The notes under the pieces: generated by a model | What the model was told of the DNA's origin: nothing | Seen by the model: the letters and a program-made list of their open reading frames with translations, nothing else | The model's database searches: none | Source: Aerococcus agrisoli | Lineage (GTDB): Bacteria; Bacillota; Bacilli; Lactobacillales; Aerococcaceae | Assembly (NCBI RefSeq): GCF_003797145.1 | Contig: NZ_RKMG01000004.1 | Span: 1-64,000, forward strand | Direction: 5' to 3' | DNA length: 64,000 nucleotides | Position numbers and translations under genes: made by a program | In this document: positions 1 through 10,378 of the stretch, one piece after another | Position numbering within the stretch: the first letter of the stretch is position 1 | Layout: each line of letters begins with the position of its first letter

Positions 1-1
1 T

Positions 2-61
2 AGAGGTATGAATTATTCAGGACAACAATTGATTTCGACTAATTCTTTTTCAATTAAATAA
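2..61 (+). CDS. possible C-terminal tail of an upstream gene (partial)
   Basis: One frame is open from the window edge to a TAA at 59-61 and would encode about 19 residues ending NSFSIK. A small hairpin follows at once, as expected for a gene end. The piece is too short to recognise, and chance openness is quite possible. Confidence 0.25.
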   Translation, partial: RGMNYSGQQLISTNSFSIK

Positions 62-62
62 T

Positions 63-90
63 TAGCAACACTTCATGTTGCTATCTTTTA
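63..90 (+). terminator. hairpin, possible terminator of the upstream gene
   Basis: TAGCAACA (63-70) and TGTTGCTA (76-83) form a perfect 8-bp stem with a 5-nt loop. The following tract, TCTTTTAT, is only moderately T-rich. Confidence 0.45.
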
Positions 91-91
91 T

Positions 92-151
92 AAATAGTAA
101 ATACATATTGGTATGGTAAAATATACACATATATGTATTTACTATTTTTTT
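92..151 (+). promoter_or_regulatory. 17-bp perfect inverted repeat in the sppA leader
   Basis: Positions 92-108 (AAATAGTAAATACATAT) are the exact reverse complement of 131-147, with a 22-bp spacer. A run of T continues to 151, and the sppA ribosome-binding site starts shortly after. It could be an AT-rich terminator, an attenuator, or an operator flanking the sppA promoter; the sequence alone does not decide. Confidence 0.5.
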
Positions 152-166
152 GATGGAGGATGAATA

Positions 167-1192
167 ATGAATAAAAAATCATGGATCATTGCCATTGTTG
201 CAGTGATTATCCTGGTACTTGGTGTATTGGGTACCAATTTAAGCCAACAATCCAGTTTGAACGCTTTAATGACAAGTGGTAGTAATCCTTTAACAACAGT
301 ACAAAACACGATTGAAACGGGCGATGTAAACCGTCAAATTGCTGTGTTGAATGTTGATGGTACGATTATGGACAATAGCGGATCTGGATCTTTTAGCGAA
401 GGTATGGATTATCAAGGTATTTTGGATGCAATTGAAACAATCAAAGCTGATGACACAGTAAAAGCATTGATGCTAAATGTAGATTCACCAGGTGGTGGGG
501 TATATGAAAGTGTGGAATTGTATAACGCATTAGCTGACCTAAAAGAAACACGTGAAATTCCTATTTATGTATCAATGGGTCAAACAGCTGCAAGTGGTGG
601 GTATATGATTTCAATGGTTGCTGACCAAATCTATGCAGACGTTGAAACCACAACGGGCTCTATCGGTGTCATCATGCAAATCCCTAACTTTTCCGGCTTT
701 ATGGAAGAACATGGATTGTCAATGGATACATATAAATCTGGTGCCTTAAAAGATATTGGATCTTCTTACCGTGAAGCATCTGATGAAGAAAAAGATGTAT
801 TAAATGATTTAATTACTGAAAAATATAATCGCTTTGTTGAAATTGTGGCCCAAGGTCGTGGTCTTTCAACGGATGAAGTGAAAAAATTAGCGGATGGTCG
901 TATTTATACGGGTCAACAAGCCGTTGATAATGGGCTTGTCGATGCAATTGGATACGAAGATGATGCTTTAGCTGCTTTAAAATCAGACAATAACTTGGAA
1001 GGTGCAAGTGTTGTAGACTACACACCATCTTCAGCAACAAGCTGGGTGAATGATTTTGTCGGTATGTTATCAAAAAATAACTTATTTACTGGTAGTGAAG
1101 ACACAAATATCGCTGATGAAATGACACAAATTTTAGACGTACTTGAATCTACGTCAACACCTCAATTCTATTACATGTACGGAGGTGAATAA
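167..1192 (+). CDS. sppA: signal peptide peptidase SppA
   Basis: Membrane-anchored serine protease of family S49 that degrades signal peptides left in the membrane after secretion. One N-terminal membrane segment (about residues 6-23) leaves the protease domain outside. The catalytic serine lies in TAASGGY (Ser143) and the general-base lysine in YKSGALKDIG (Lys195), the Ser-Lys dyad of the family. The 341-residue length fits the short Gram-positive form with a single protease domain. GGAGG stands just upstream of the ATG. The RDD gene follows after one base and shares a terminator, so the two are probably cotranscribed. Confidence 0.93.
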   Translation: MNKKSWIIAIVAVIILVLGVLGTNLSQQSSLNALMTSGSNPLTTVQNTIETGDVNRQIAVLNVDGTIMDNSGSGSFSEGMDYQGILDAIETIKADDTVKALMLNVDSPGGGVYESVELYNALADLKETREIPIYVSMGQTAASGGYMISMVADQIYADVETTTGSIGVIMQIPNFSGFMEEHGLSMDTYKSGALKDIGSSYREASDEEKDVLNDLITEKYNRFVEIVAQGRGLSTDEVKKLADGRIYTGQQAVDNGLVDAIGYEDDALAALKSDNNLEGASVVDYTPSSATSWVNDFVGMLSKNNLFTGSEDTNIADEMTQILDVLESTSTPQFYYMYGGE

Positions 1193-1193
1193 T

Positions 1194-2583
<1,390 letters not shown>

Positions 2584-2596
2584 TAGTAGACGATTA

Positions 2597-2720
2597 CTTT
2601 AAGTTGGTCCGAGAGACTGCAAGTGATTTTCCTATTTTCTAAGCCTATTTAAAGTAGGCATAGATGATAACCATATGGGAGAAGTGCATGTAGGTCCTCG
2701 GACATACATGCACTTTTTTT
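2597..2720 (+). promoter_or_regulatory. second PyrR attenuator, between pyrR and pyrB
   Basis: The PyrR-binding signature (CTTTAAGTTGGTCCGAGAGA and ACTGCAAG) is at 2597-2623. The terminator pairs AAGTGCATGTA (2682-2692) with TACATGCACTT (2705-2715), followed by a T run. The pyrB ribosome-binding site begins right after, so readthrough is needed for pyrBCD expression. Confidence 0.9.
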
Positions 2721-2739
2721 GATGAAAGTAGGGGAATAC

Positions 2740-3651
2740 ATGCGACATTTTTTGACAGTGGAACAATTTACTAATGAAGAGTTTATGATGCTTGTGAAAC
2801 GAGCATCGGATTTCAAACATGGTCGCGATACGTTTAGAAGTGATCGTACCGTGGTGAATATGTTCTTCGAAAATTCAACACGCACAAAAATGAGTTTTGA
2901 AATGGCTGAGCATAAAATTGGCATGCATCAAATGAATTTTGATGTGACCACATCTTCAGTTAATAAAGGAGAATCATTGTACGATTCAGTTTTAACCATG
3001 CAGGCAATCGGCGCAGATGTCGTGGTGATTCGACATCCGGATGCCAATTATCCTGATCAATTGGTAAACTTAGATGTGCAAGTTGTCAACGCCGGTTCTG
3101 GTACGGGTCAACATCCTTCCCAATCTTTACTAGATATTATGACGATTTATGAAGAGTTTGGGGATTTTCGTGGTCTAAAAGTAGCGATTATCGGGGATAT
3201 CTTATATTCACGTGTGGCTGTTTCCAATATGATGATGCTGAATCAATTAGGGGCAGAAGTTATTTTCGCCGGACCAGATCAATATTTTGATAAACGTGAC
3301 GAGAAATACGGCGAGTGGATGTCAGTAGATGATGCTGTGAAAACAGCGGACGTTGTCATGATGCTACGGGTTCAATTAGAACGTCACCCCAATGGCGACA
3401 AACCATTTGAAAAAGATGAATATCATCGTCTATATGGTTTAACGCGCGAACGCTATTTAACGATGAAAGACACGGCTATTATTATGCATCCGGCACCAGT
3501 AAACCGTGACGTTGAAATTGCGGATGAATTAGTTGAAAGTGAAAAGAGTCGTATTGTACAGCAAATGTCCAATGGGGTTTATGCACGTATTGCAATTTTG
3601 GAATGGGTTTTGAAAGGAAGATATGATGAGCTTAGTAGTCAAAAATGGTAA
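2740..3651 (+). CDS. pyrB: aspartate carbamoyltransferase catalytic subunit
   Basis: Condenses carbamoyl phosphate with aspartate, the committed step of pyrimidine synthesis. The carbamoyl-phosphate motif STRT is at residues 46-49, and GTGQHPSQSLLD and HPAPVNRDVEI are also present. The start at 2740 has AGTAGGGG upstream and gives 303 residues, the normal length for the unregulated Gram-positive trimer. In-frame starts at 2719-2722 lie in the terminator T run and are rejected. The 3' end overlaps pyrC by 26 bases, suggesting translational coupling. Confidence 0.95.
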   Translation: MRHFLTVEQFTNEEFMMLVKRASDFKHGRDTFRSDRTVVNMFFENSTRTKMSFEMAEHKIGMHQMNFDVTTSSVNKGESLYDSVLTMQAIGADVVVIRHPDANYPDQLVNLDVQVVNAGSGTGQHPSQSLLDIMTIYEEFGDFRGLKVAIIGDILYSRVAVSNMMMLNQLGAEVIFAGPDQYFDKRDEKYGEWMSVDDAVKTADVVMMLRVQLERHPNGDKPFEKDEYHRLYGLTRERYLTMKDTAIIMHPAPVNRDVEIADELVESEKSRIVQQMSNGVYARIAILEWVLKGRYDELSSQKW

Positions 3652-4897
3652 AACGGTAGTAGAAGGCAATCAACTGAAAGCAATTAATCTAAAAATTGAA
3701 GACGGTAAAATTGTCGCAGTGAGCGATCAAGATGATATTGAAGTTGCTGATGGCGACCAAGTAATTGATTTAGCTGGGAAATTGGTTAGCCCATCTTTAA
3801 CAGATGTCCATGTTCATTTTAGAGAACCTGGTTTTGAGGGGAAAGAAACGATTTTAACAGGAAGTAAAGCAGCTGCTCGTGGTGGCTATACGCGTGTCGC
3901 TGCGATGCCAAACTTGAATCCAGCACCAGATACACCCGAAAAATTCCAAGCTGTACAAGACATCATTGACCAAGATGCTGTGATTGAAGTACTGCAATAT
4001 GCCCCAATCACATCTGAATTAAAATCAGACGAATTAGTTGATATGGCACATATCGATGCATTTGCATTTACCAACGATGGGTTTGGCGTGCAAACAGCGG
4101 GTACCATGTACTTAGCTATGCAAGAAGCAGCACGCGTAGGTAAACCAATCGTTGCCCACACGGAAGATGAAAGTTTACTATTTGGCGGTGTGATGCACGA
4201 AGGCATTAAAAACAAAGAATTAGGTTTGCCAGGTATTTTGAGTGTTACAGAGAGTAGTCAAATTGCGCGTGATATCCACTTAGCTGAAGCAACTGGTGTC
4301 CACTACCACATCTGTCATGTATCCACTGAAGCGTCTGTTGCAGCGATTCGTGACGGGAAAGCGCGTGGTATCCATGTTACTGCCGAAGTAGCACCACATC
4401 ATTTGATATTAAATGAACTAGACATTACCAATGATGATGCCAAATTTAAAATGAACCCACCGCTACGTGGTGAAAAAGATCAAGCAGCATTGTTAGAAGG
4501 TCTGTTGGACGGGACAATCGATATGATTGCAACTGACCACGCACCGCATACGGCTGAAGAAAAATCCAAAGGTTTCCTTCATTCACCATTCGGTATCGTA
4601 GGGATTGAAACAGCCTTCGCTTTAATGTATACCCATTTTGTGAAAACAGGTATTTTGACCTTAGAAACACTAATTGAAAAAATGGCGATTACCCCAACAA
4701 GCGTATTTGGTTTCGACACACCAACACTAGCAGTCGGCGCAGACGCGAATATCGCTGTTTTTGACCTAGATACTGCCTATACAATTGATCCAAAAGATTA
4801 CTTATCTAAGTCAACGAATACACCATTTAATGGAGAAACAGTTTATGGTATGTGTGCTTTAACCATTTACCAAGGACAAGTAGTATACCAAGCCTAA
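3626..4897 (+). CDS. pyrC: dihydroorotase
   Basis: Zinc amidohydrolase that closes carbamoyl-aspartate to dihydroorotate. The metal-binding DVHVHFREPG contains His62 and His64. TDHAPHT carries the catalytic aspartate, and EVAPHH another metal ligand. At about 423 residues it is the long class I type typical of Firmicutes. Two adjacent ATG codons (3623 and 3626) share the ribosome-binding site AAAGGAAG and cannot be told apart. It begins inside the end of pyrB. Confidence 0.95.
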   Translation: MSLVVKNGKTVVEGNQLKAINLKIEDGKIVAVSDQDDIEVADGDQVIDLAGKLVSPSLTDVHVHFREPGFEGKETILTGSKAAARGGYTRVAAMPNLNPAPDTPEKFQAVQDIIDQDAVIEVLQYAPITSELKSDELVDMAHIDAFAFTNDGFGVQTAGTMYLAMQEAARVGKPIVAHTEDESLLFGGVMHEGIKNKELGLPGILSVTESSQIARDIHLAEATGVHYHICHVSTEASVAAIRDGKARGIHVTAEVAPHHLILNELDITNDDAKFKMNPPLRGEKDQAALLEGLLDGTIDMIATDHAPHTAEEKSKGFLHSPFGIVGIETAFALMYTHFVKTGILTLETLIEKMAITPTSVFGFDTPTLAVGADANIAVFDLDTAYTIDPKDYLSKSTNTPFNGETVYGMCALTIYQGQVVYQA

Positions 4898-4911
4898 TTC
4901 AAGCAAGGTAG

Positions 4912-5871
<960 letters not shown>

Positions 5872-5882
5872 TGAGATAAACA

Positions 5883-5926
5883 AAAAGGGCTGTTTCCAAG
5901 TATGATTTGGAAACAACCCTTTTTTT
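5883..5926. terminator. bidirectional terminator between pyrD and the PPDK regulator
   Basis: TGTTTCCAA and TTGGAAACA form a perfect stem flanked by AAAGGG and CCCTTT, with T runs on both strands. It serves the converging genes on each side. Confidence 0.85.
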
Positions 5927-5940
5927 CTTTGTATGAAGCT

Positions 5941-6771
5941 TTACGCGTTAGTTTGTTTAGAATTAAAGAACATCATGATTAGTGTGGCTGTTTCTTCAAT
6001 TGAACGGTCAGCAACGTTAATAACGGGGCAGTTTAATTTTTCATATAAGTCATTTGCGTATGCCAATTCTTTTTCAATACGAGCATCATCAGTATATGTT
6101 GATGCATTTTCAATGCCATATGAACGCATGCGTTCACGTCTAAATTTGTTTAAGACGTTTACATCATTAGTTAGACCAATAATTTTTGAACGGTCGATTT
6201 CAAAAATAATATCTGGTACACGTGATTCAGGGACTAATGGTAAGTTCGCCACTTTATATCCCATATTCGCTAAGTACATCGATAGAGGTGTTTTAGAGGT
6301 ACGAGAAATGCCCAGAAGCACAATATCAGCATCGACAAAACGTTTTGGATGTTGACCATCATCATTTTGAACCGCAAATTCTAAGGCTTCAATACGCTTG
6401 TAATACACATCATCTAATTGATGACGAATACCTGGTTTACCAGAAGGTTGCACACCTGTTTGGTCGACAATATGAGACATAATGCGATCAAGCACATTGA
6501 CATAAAAAATGCCGGCAGTTTCGCAATATTCTAAAGCTAAACGATTTAAATCCTTATCAATAAATGAGGCGATGATACTCGCATTCTCCAAGCGCGCCTG
6601 TTTTAATATCGGTAACAACATATCATCATGTTGCACGAAAGGAAAATTTGTCACAGAAAAATCAACACTAGGGAATTGCACTGAAACACTTTGAAAAATG
6701 TCGTTTACCAATGAGCCCACGGCATCAGATATTAGATAATATTTAGGTTTTTGATTCTTTTCTCCAGTCAA
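5941..6771 (-). CDS. pyruvate,phosphate dikinase regulatory protein (kinase/PPPase, DUF299)
   Basis: Members of this family switch pyruvate,phosphate dikinase or PEP synthase off and on by ADP-dependent phosphorylation and phosphate-dependent dephosphorylation of an active-site threonine. The P-loop-like GISRTSKT lies at residues 154-161, and the N-terminal YYLISDAVG and the NFPFV segment are typical. The start is set at a TTG (6771) because GGAGG stands 8 bases upstream, giving 276 residues as expected. Extending to an ATG at 6843 would need a start without a ribosome-binding site. No dikinase gene is visible here, so its partner must lie elsewhere. Confidence 0.88.
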   Translation of the reverse strand: MTGEKNQKPKYYLISDAVGSLVNDIFQSVSVQFPSVDFSVTNFPFVQHDDMLLPILKQARLENASIIASFIDKDLNRLALEYCETAGIFYVNVLDRIMSHIVDQTGVQPSGKPGIRHQLDDVYYKRIEALEFAVQNDDGQHPKRFVDADIVLLGISRTSKTPLSMYLANMGYKVANLPLVPESRVPDIIFEIDRSKIIGLTNDVNVLNKFRRERMRSYGIENASTYTDDARIEKELAYANDLYEKLNCPVINVADRSIEETATLIMMFFNSKQTNA

Positions 6772-6860
6772 AAAGACTACCTCCAAATGGCACTTAGGTC
6801 CAGTATTTACTGAATATTTTACCATAAACAGAAAAAAATACACTATTTGATCAAATTAGT

Positions 6861-6909
6861 TTGGATTCGTAATAATATTGTGCTATACTGATATTACGAA
6901 TTCGAAATA
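6861..6909 (+). promoter_or_regulatory. promoter and MhqR-like operator of the dioxygenase gene
   Basis: TTGGAT (6861-6866), a 17-bp spacer and TATACT (6884-6889) make a promoter. Directly downstream, 6892-6909 is an 18-bp near-palindrome, TATTACGAATTCGAAATA (one mismatched pair). An extra half-site, TTCGTAATA (6866-6874), overlaps the -35 and spacer. The core CGAATTCG is also the core of the Bacillus MhqR box as I recall it, so a MarR/MhqR-type repressor is a reasonable inference. Confidence 0.7.
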
Positions 6910-6961
6910 TAAAAAATAAATATAAAAATCATATACAAACAAATCAAAAGGAGCGATTATT

Positions 6962-7939
6962 ATGTCAATGGATTTATTAGGTATTCACCACGTAACAGCA
7001 ATTACCTCTAACGCAGAAAAAAATTATCAATTTTATGCAGGTGTTCTAGGGATGCGCTTAGTTAAAAAAACAGTTAACCAAGATGATATTCACACATACC
7101 ATACTTTCTTCGCGGATGATGAAGGGAATGCAGGTACAGATTTAACTTTCTTCGATTTCCCAGGTGTCCCAAGTGGTTACTATGGTACAAACTCAATCTC
7201 TCGTATTGGTTTACGTGTACCAAATGATGCAGCACTTGAATATTATGAAGCACGTTTAAACGACTTTGGTGTTAAAACTGAAGCTATTCGTGAAATTTAT
7301 GGTAAAAAAGTACTTCGTTTTGAAGACTTTGATGGTCAACGATTACAAATTTTCTCAGATGAAAATAACAAAGGTGTAGCACCAGGTAAGGCATGGAAAA
7401 ATGGTCCAGTTCCAGAAGATAAAGCTATCTATGGATTAGGTCCAATTGAAATTACAGTTTCATATTACGATGATTTTGCACAAATTCTTGAACAAGTTTA
7501 CGGTATGGAAAAAGTATCTGATGATGGACAAGAAGCATTGTTTGAAGTTGGTGAAGGTGGAAACGGTGGCCAAGTGATTTTACGTAAAGATATTGTTTCT
7601 GGACGTGGCTTACAAGGTTTTGGTGAAGTTCACCATGTATCATTCCGTGTCGCTGATCATGAAGCTATTGCAGCATGGTTTGATAAATATAGCGAAATTG
7701 GCATTCCAAACTCAGGTCTTGTTGACCGTTTCTTCTTTGAAGCCTTATACGCACGTATTGGTGACATTCTTATTGAATTATCTACAGATGGTCCTGGTTT
7801 TATGGGTGATGAACCATACGAAACATTAGGTGAATCATTATCATTACCACCATTCTTAGAAGACCAACGTGCAAGTATCGAATCACAAATTAAAATGTTT
7901 GATACAACACAACCAAATGATTATGGCTTTAAATCGTAA
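6962..7939 (+). CDS. ring-cleaving dioxygenase / glyoxalase-fold protein (MhqO-like)
   Basis: Two-module vicinal-oxygen-chelate protein. It opens with LLGIHHVTAITSNAEKNYQFYAGVLGMRLVKKTVNQDD, which is very characteristic of the MhqO/MhqA group of hydroquinone-specific extradiol dioxygenases. Putative metal ligands are a histidine in GIHHVT (near residue 9), a histidine in EVHHVSFR in the second half, and a late glutamate (EL in DILIELSTDG). In Bacillus such enzymes detoxify quinones. 325 residues; AAGGAG precedes the ATG. The promoter carries an MhqR-like palindrome, which supports the assignment. zur follows after 40 bases without an obvious terminator. Confidence 0.85.
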   Translation: MSMDLLGIHHVTAITSNAEKNYQFYAGVLGMRLVKKTVNQDDIHTYHTFFADDEGNAGTDLTFFDFPGVPSGYYGTNSISRIGLRVPNDAALEYYEARLNDFGVKTEAIREIYGKKVLRFEDFDGQRLQIFSDENNKGVAPGKAWKNGPVPEDKAIYGLGPIEITVSYYDDFAQILEQVYGMEKVSDDGQEALFEVGEGGNGGQVILRKDIVSGRGLQGFGEVHHVSFRVADHEAIAAWFDKYSEIGIPNSGLVDRFFFEALYARIGDILIELSTDGPGFMGDEPYETLGESLSLPPFLEDQRASIESQIKMFDTTQPNDYGFKS

Positions 7940-7979
7940 TCAATCCGTGTTAGAATAGGGTGGAATTGGAGTGATCACT

Positions 7980-8411
7980 ATGAGTTTTGTAGATAAATCC
8001 ATGCAAGTCCTACATGAAGCCGGTTATAAATATACGAAAAAAAGGGCAGACATGTTGAATGTATTTGATCAAGAAGGCGACTACTTTTTAAATGCAAAAG
8101 AAATTCAACAACGTTTAGAAACACAATATCCAGGTATCTCGTTCGATACGATTTACCGTAATTTAAAATTATTTGAAGAGTATCATTTCTTGGAAACGTC
8201 AGAAATCAGTGGAGAAATGGTTTTCCGAAAACACTGTAATCCAAATATGGGACACCACCATCATTTTATTTGCATCAATTGTGGTAAAACACAAGCGATT
8301 CAATCATGTCCTGTATCATTTTTCCAAGAGCAACTACCTGGTTGCCAAATCATGAATCACACAATTGAACTACAAGGTTTGTGTGCAGATTGTCAAAATA
8401 AAGCTTCATAA
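7980..8411 (+). CDS. zur: Fur-family metalloregulator, Zur-like
   Basis: Winged-helix repressor of the Fur family; Zur represses zinc uptake when zinc is plentiful. The DNA-binding helix region includes PGISFDTIYRNLKLFEE, and the segment NPNMGHHHHFICINCGK closely resembles Zur rather than Fur or PerR. Structural zinc cysteines are in C98xxC101 and C135xxC138. The ATG at 7980 is preceded by TTGGAG at 8 bases; a GTG nine bases upstream overlaps that site and is rejected. 143 residues. It probably shares a transcript with the dioxygenase gene. No zinc transporter is in the window. Confidence 0.85.
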   Translation: MSFVDKSMQVLHEAGYKYTKKRADMLNVFDQEGDYFLNAKEIQQRLETQYPGISFDTIYRNLKLFEEYHFLETSEISGEMVFRKHCNPNMGHHHHFICINCGKTQAIQSCPVSFFQEQLPGCQIMNHTIELQGLCADCQNKAS

Positions 8412-8420
8412 GATAGCGTA

Positions 8421-8452
8421 AGGACCTAAATGAATGTTTAGGTCCTTTTTTA
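8421..8452 (+). terminator. terminator after zur
   Basis: AGGACCTAAA (8421-8430) pairs perfectly with TTTAGGTCCT (8437-8446), followed by TTTTTTA. Confidence 0.88.
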
Positions 8453-8598
8453 TATGCTTCAACTTAAAATAAACGAACAATAAATACTAAATTACGATAT
8501 TTGTTAATAAATTGATTTTATTATGTTCAAAAGTTCTTTGTTGTACTATACTTAATTTGTTGGTTTACGAACGATGTACAAAAGTAAGGAGAGAAAGC

Positions 8599-9351
8599 AT
8601 GGATATATTAGCTGGAGATCTATTCGCATTAACTGCCGACAAAGGGTTAAAGAAAACACAGACAAGTTTATGGCACACTTTTTTATTAAGTTGTCTCGCG
8701 GGTATATACATTGGTTTGGGATATATTGCTTATTTAAAAGTTGTGTCTTCTGTAGATGGACCTTATACGTCATTAATTGGTGCTAGTTTATTTCCTTTAG
8801 GGCTAACTTTAGTGATCGTTGCGGGTGCTCAATTATTTACGGGTAATTGTATGGACGTATTTATGGCATATATTTCGAAACAAATTTCTTTAAAAGCCTT
8901 AATAAAAAACTGGGCACTTGTCTTTTTTGGTAATTTTGTCGGTTCATTTTTGTTAGCATTTATTTATGGCGAAGGCTTAGGCTTTACTCAATCATTACTA
9001 GCAAGTGGTGAACTTGAAACAATCATCAATGGCAAAATTTCTGCAACACCATTACAAATGATCATTTCTGGTATTTTCTGTAATATCCTCGTTTGTTTAG
9101 GCGTGTGGTTGGCCAATTCTAGTAAATCGAATGGCCACAAAATGTTGTTATTATGGATGCCCGTAACTATTTTCGTTTATTTAGGTTTGCAACATAGTGT
9201 AGCCAACATGTTCCTATTATCAGCAGGTTTATTTGCAGGTGTGAATAGCATAAGTGAACTAGTGATAAACCTTGTTCTTGTAGGGCTTGGTAACATCATT
9301 GGTGGCGCATTTGTAGTAGGTGGCATTTACGGGCAAGTCTATCAAAAATAG
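8599..9351 (+). CDS. formate/nitrite transporter family (FNT) channel
   Basis: Membrane channel for small monovalent anions such as formate, nitrite, lactate or hydrosulfide. About six hydrophobic helices are visible, and GAQLFTGNCMDVFMA matches the conserved FNT loop motif. The start at 8599 follows AAGGAGAG and gives 250 residues; the longer frame from 8512 lacks a ribosome-binding site. Substrate cannot be read from sequence. It is flanked by a terminator on the 5' side and is probably monocistronic. Confidence 0.85.
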   Translation: MDILAGDLFALTADKGLKKTQTSLWHTFLLSCLAGIYIGLGYIAYLKVVSSVDGPYTSLIGASLFPLGLTLVIVAGAQLFTGNCMDVFMAYISKQISLKALIKNWALVFFGNFVGSFLLAFIYGEGLGFTQSLLASGELETIINGKISATPLQMIISGIFCNILVCLGVWLANSSKSNGHKMLLLWMPVTIFVYLGLQHSVANMFLLSAGLFAGVNSISELVINLVLVGLGNIIGGAFVVGGIYGQVYQK

Positions 9352-9396
9352 ACCTGCATTTTCTTGCTTGATTGTGAAAATAGCTATTGGATTTGT

Positions 9397-9425
9397 TTGA
9401 CTTTTAGTCAATGATGACGTATAAT
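9397..9425 (+). promoter_or_regulatory. rpsU promoter
   Basis: TTGACT (9397-9402), a 17-bp spacer and a perfect TATAAT (9420-9425): the strongest consensus promoter I see in this part of the window. Confidence 0.8.
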
Positions 9426-9487
9426 TCATTAGAACGTTTTTTCAAGTATGAAAGAACGATTTGTAGTAACGAGGGGAGGGAAATGTC

Positions 9488-9661
9488 ATGTCAAAAACTG
9501 TAGTTCGTAAAAACGAATCACTTGACGACGCTCTTCGTCGCTTCAAACGTTCAGTTTCAAAATCTGGCACAATACAAGAAGCACGTAAACGTGAATTCTA
9601 CGAAAAACCTTCAGTAAAACGTAAGAAAAAATCTGAAGCTGCTCGTAAACGTAAATTCTAA
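9488..9661 (+). CDS. rpsU: 30S ribosomal protein bS21
   Basis: Small basic protein of the 30S subunit that contacts the mRNA-16S region near the anti-Shine-Dalgarno. The 57 codons give a protein starting [20 protein letters not shown] and ending in a lysine/arginine-rich tail (AARKRKF), the family hallmark. The ribosome-binding site GGGGAGGG is very strong. yqeY follows after 31 bases, an arrangement conserved across Firmicutes. Confidence 0.97.
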   Translation: MSKTVVRKNESLDDALRRFKRSVSKSGTIQEARKREFYEKPSVKRKKKSEAARKRKF

Positions 9662-9692
9662 TCGTTAAGTGTTGCTATAAAGGAGGCGAATC

Positions 9693-10136
9693 ATGGCTTT
9701 ATTAGATCAACTAAATACCGATATGAAGGTAGCCATGAAAGCTAAAGATAAATTTAAGTTATCTGTGATCCGCATGCTAAAATCAGCTGTTCAAAACGCT
9801 GAAATAAGCAAGGGTAGCTCTTTGTCTGAAGAAGAAGAAATTGAACTTTTGGCTCGTGAGTTGAAGCAACGAAAAGAGTCGGAAGCAGAATTCCGTCAAG
9901 CAGACCATAGTGATTTAGCAGATGACGCGCTTGCTGAAATTGCAATCATTACTGAATATTTGCCTGAACAATTATCAGAAGAAGAATTAGATGCGGGTGT
10001 TAAACAAGTTATTGACGAAGTTGGCGCTACATCTATGAAAGATTTTGGTAAAGTAATGCAAACAGCTGTAGCCAAATTTAAAGGCCAAGCTGATGGTAAT
10101 GCAATACAAACAGTAGCTAAAAAATACTTGAGCTAA
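9693..10136 (+). CDS. yqeY: GatB/YqeY domain protein
   Basis: Member of the YqeY family, related to the tail domain of GatB that recognises tRNA in amidotransferase. Its own role is not settled. 147 residues, mostly helical. LNTDMKVAMKAKDKFKLSVIRMLKSAVQNAEI and the C-terminal FGKVMQTAVAKFKGQADGNAIQTVAKKYL are typical. AAGGAGG stands before the ATG. It is cotranscribed with rpsU and ends at a terminator. Confidence 0.92.
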   Translation: MALLDQLNTDMKVAMKAKDKFKLSVIRMLKSAVQNAEISKGSSLSEEEEIELLARELKQRKESEAEFRQADHSDLADDALAEIAIITEYLPEQLSEEELDAGVKQVIDEVGATSMKDFGKVMQTAVAKFKGQADGNAIQTVAKKYLS

Positions 10137-10149
10137 TTAAGTAAAGAAA

Positions 10150-10175
10150 AGAAGTCCAAATGGGCTTCTTTTTTT
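10150..10175 (+). terminator. terminator of rpsU-yqeY
   Basis: AGAAGTCC (10150-10157) pairs with GGGCTTCT (10162-10169), with one G-T pair, and ends in a T run. Confidence 0.87.
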
Positions 10176-10282
10176 GTTGTTTATTAAAATTAGAAAATAA
10201 TGATAAAAACATTAAAATTATCCTTGCTATTTTAAACTAACTTTGTTAAATTATAAATAGATTAGAAAAGGAGGAGATACTG

Positions 10283-10378
10283 ATGATGAAAGAAAACCAT
10301 AAAGACATGCAAATGATGGATAGCTCTTTGATCATTGTAGCTCCTCACGACCAATTATTATTAATTATTATTAGCTAA
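10283..10378 (+). CDS. branched-chain leader peptide (attenuator ORF)
   Basis: A 31-codon frame with a near-perfect ribosome-binding site (AAGGAGG, 8 bases before the ATG). It contains Leu-Ile-Ile-Val at codons 16-19 and ends with three Leu codons, three Ile codons and Ser (codons 25-31) before TAA. Ten of 31 residues are branched-chain. A hairpin and a rho-independent terminator follow at once. This is the classic layout of a translation-coupled attenuator, like the ilv/leu leaders of other bacteria. The controlled genes would be the binding protein, SDR and hydratase downstream. Confidence 0.8.
   Translation: MMKENHKDMQMMDSSLIIVAPHDQLLLIIIS

Noticed and set aside
5933..6355. Plus-strand ORF of 140 codons
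   Set aside because: It is antisense to the PPDK-regulator gene, has no ribosome-binding site, and its start is in a terminator region.
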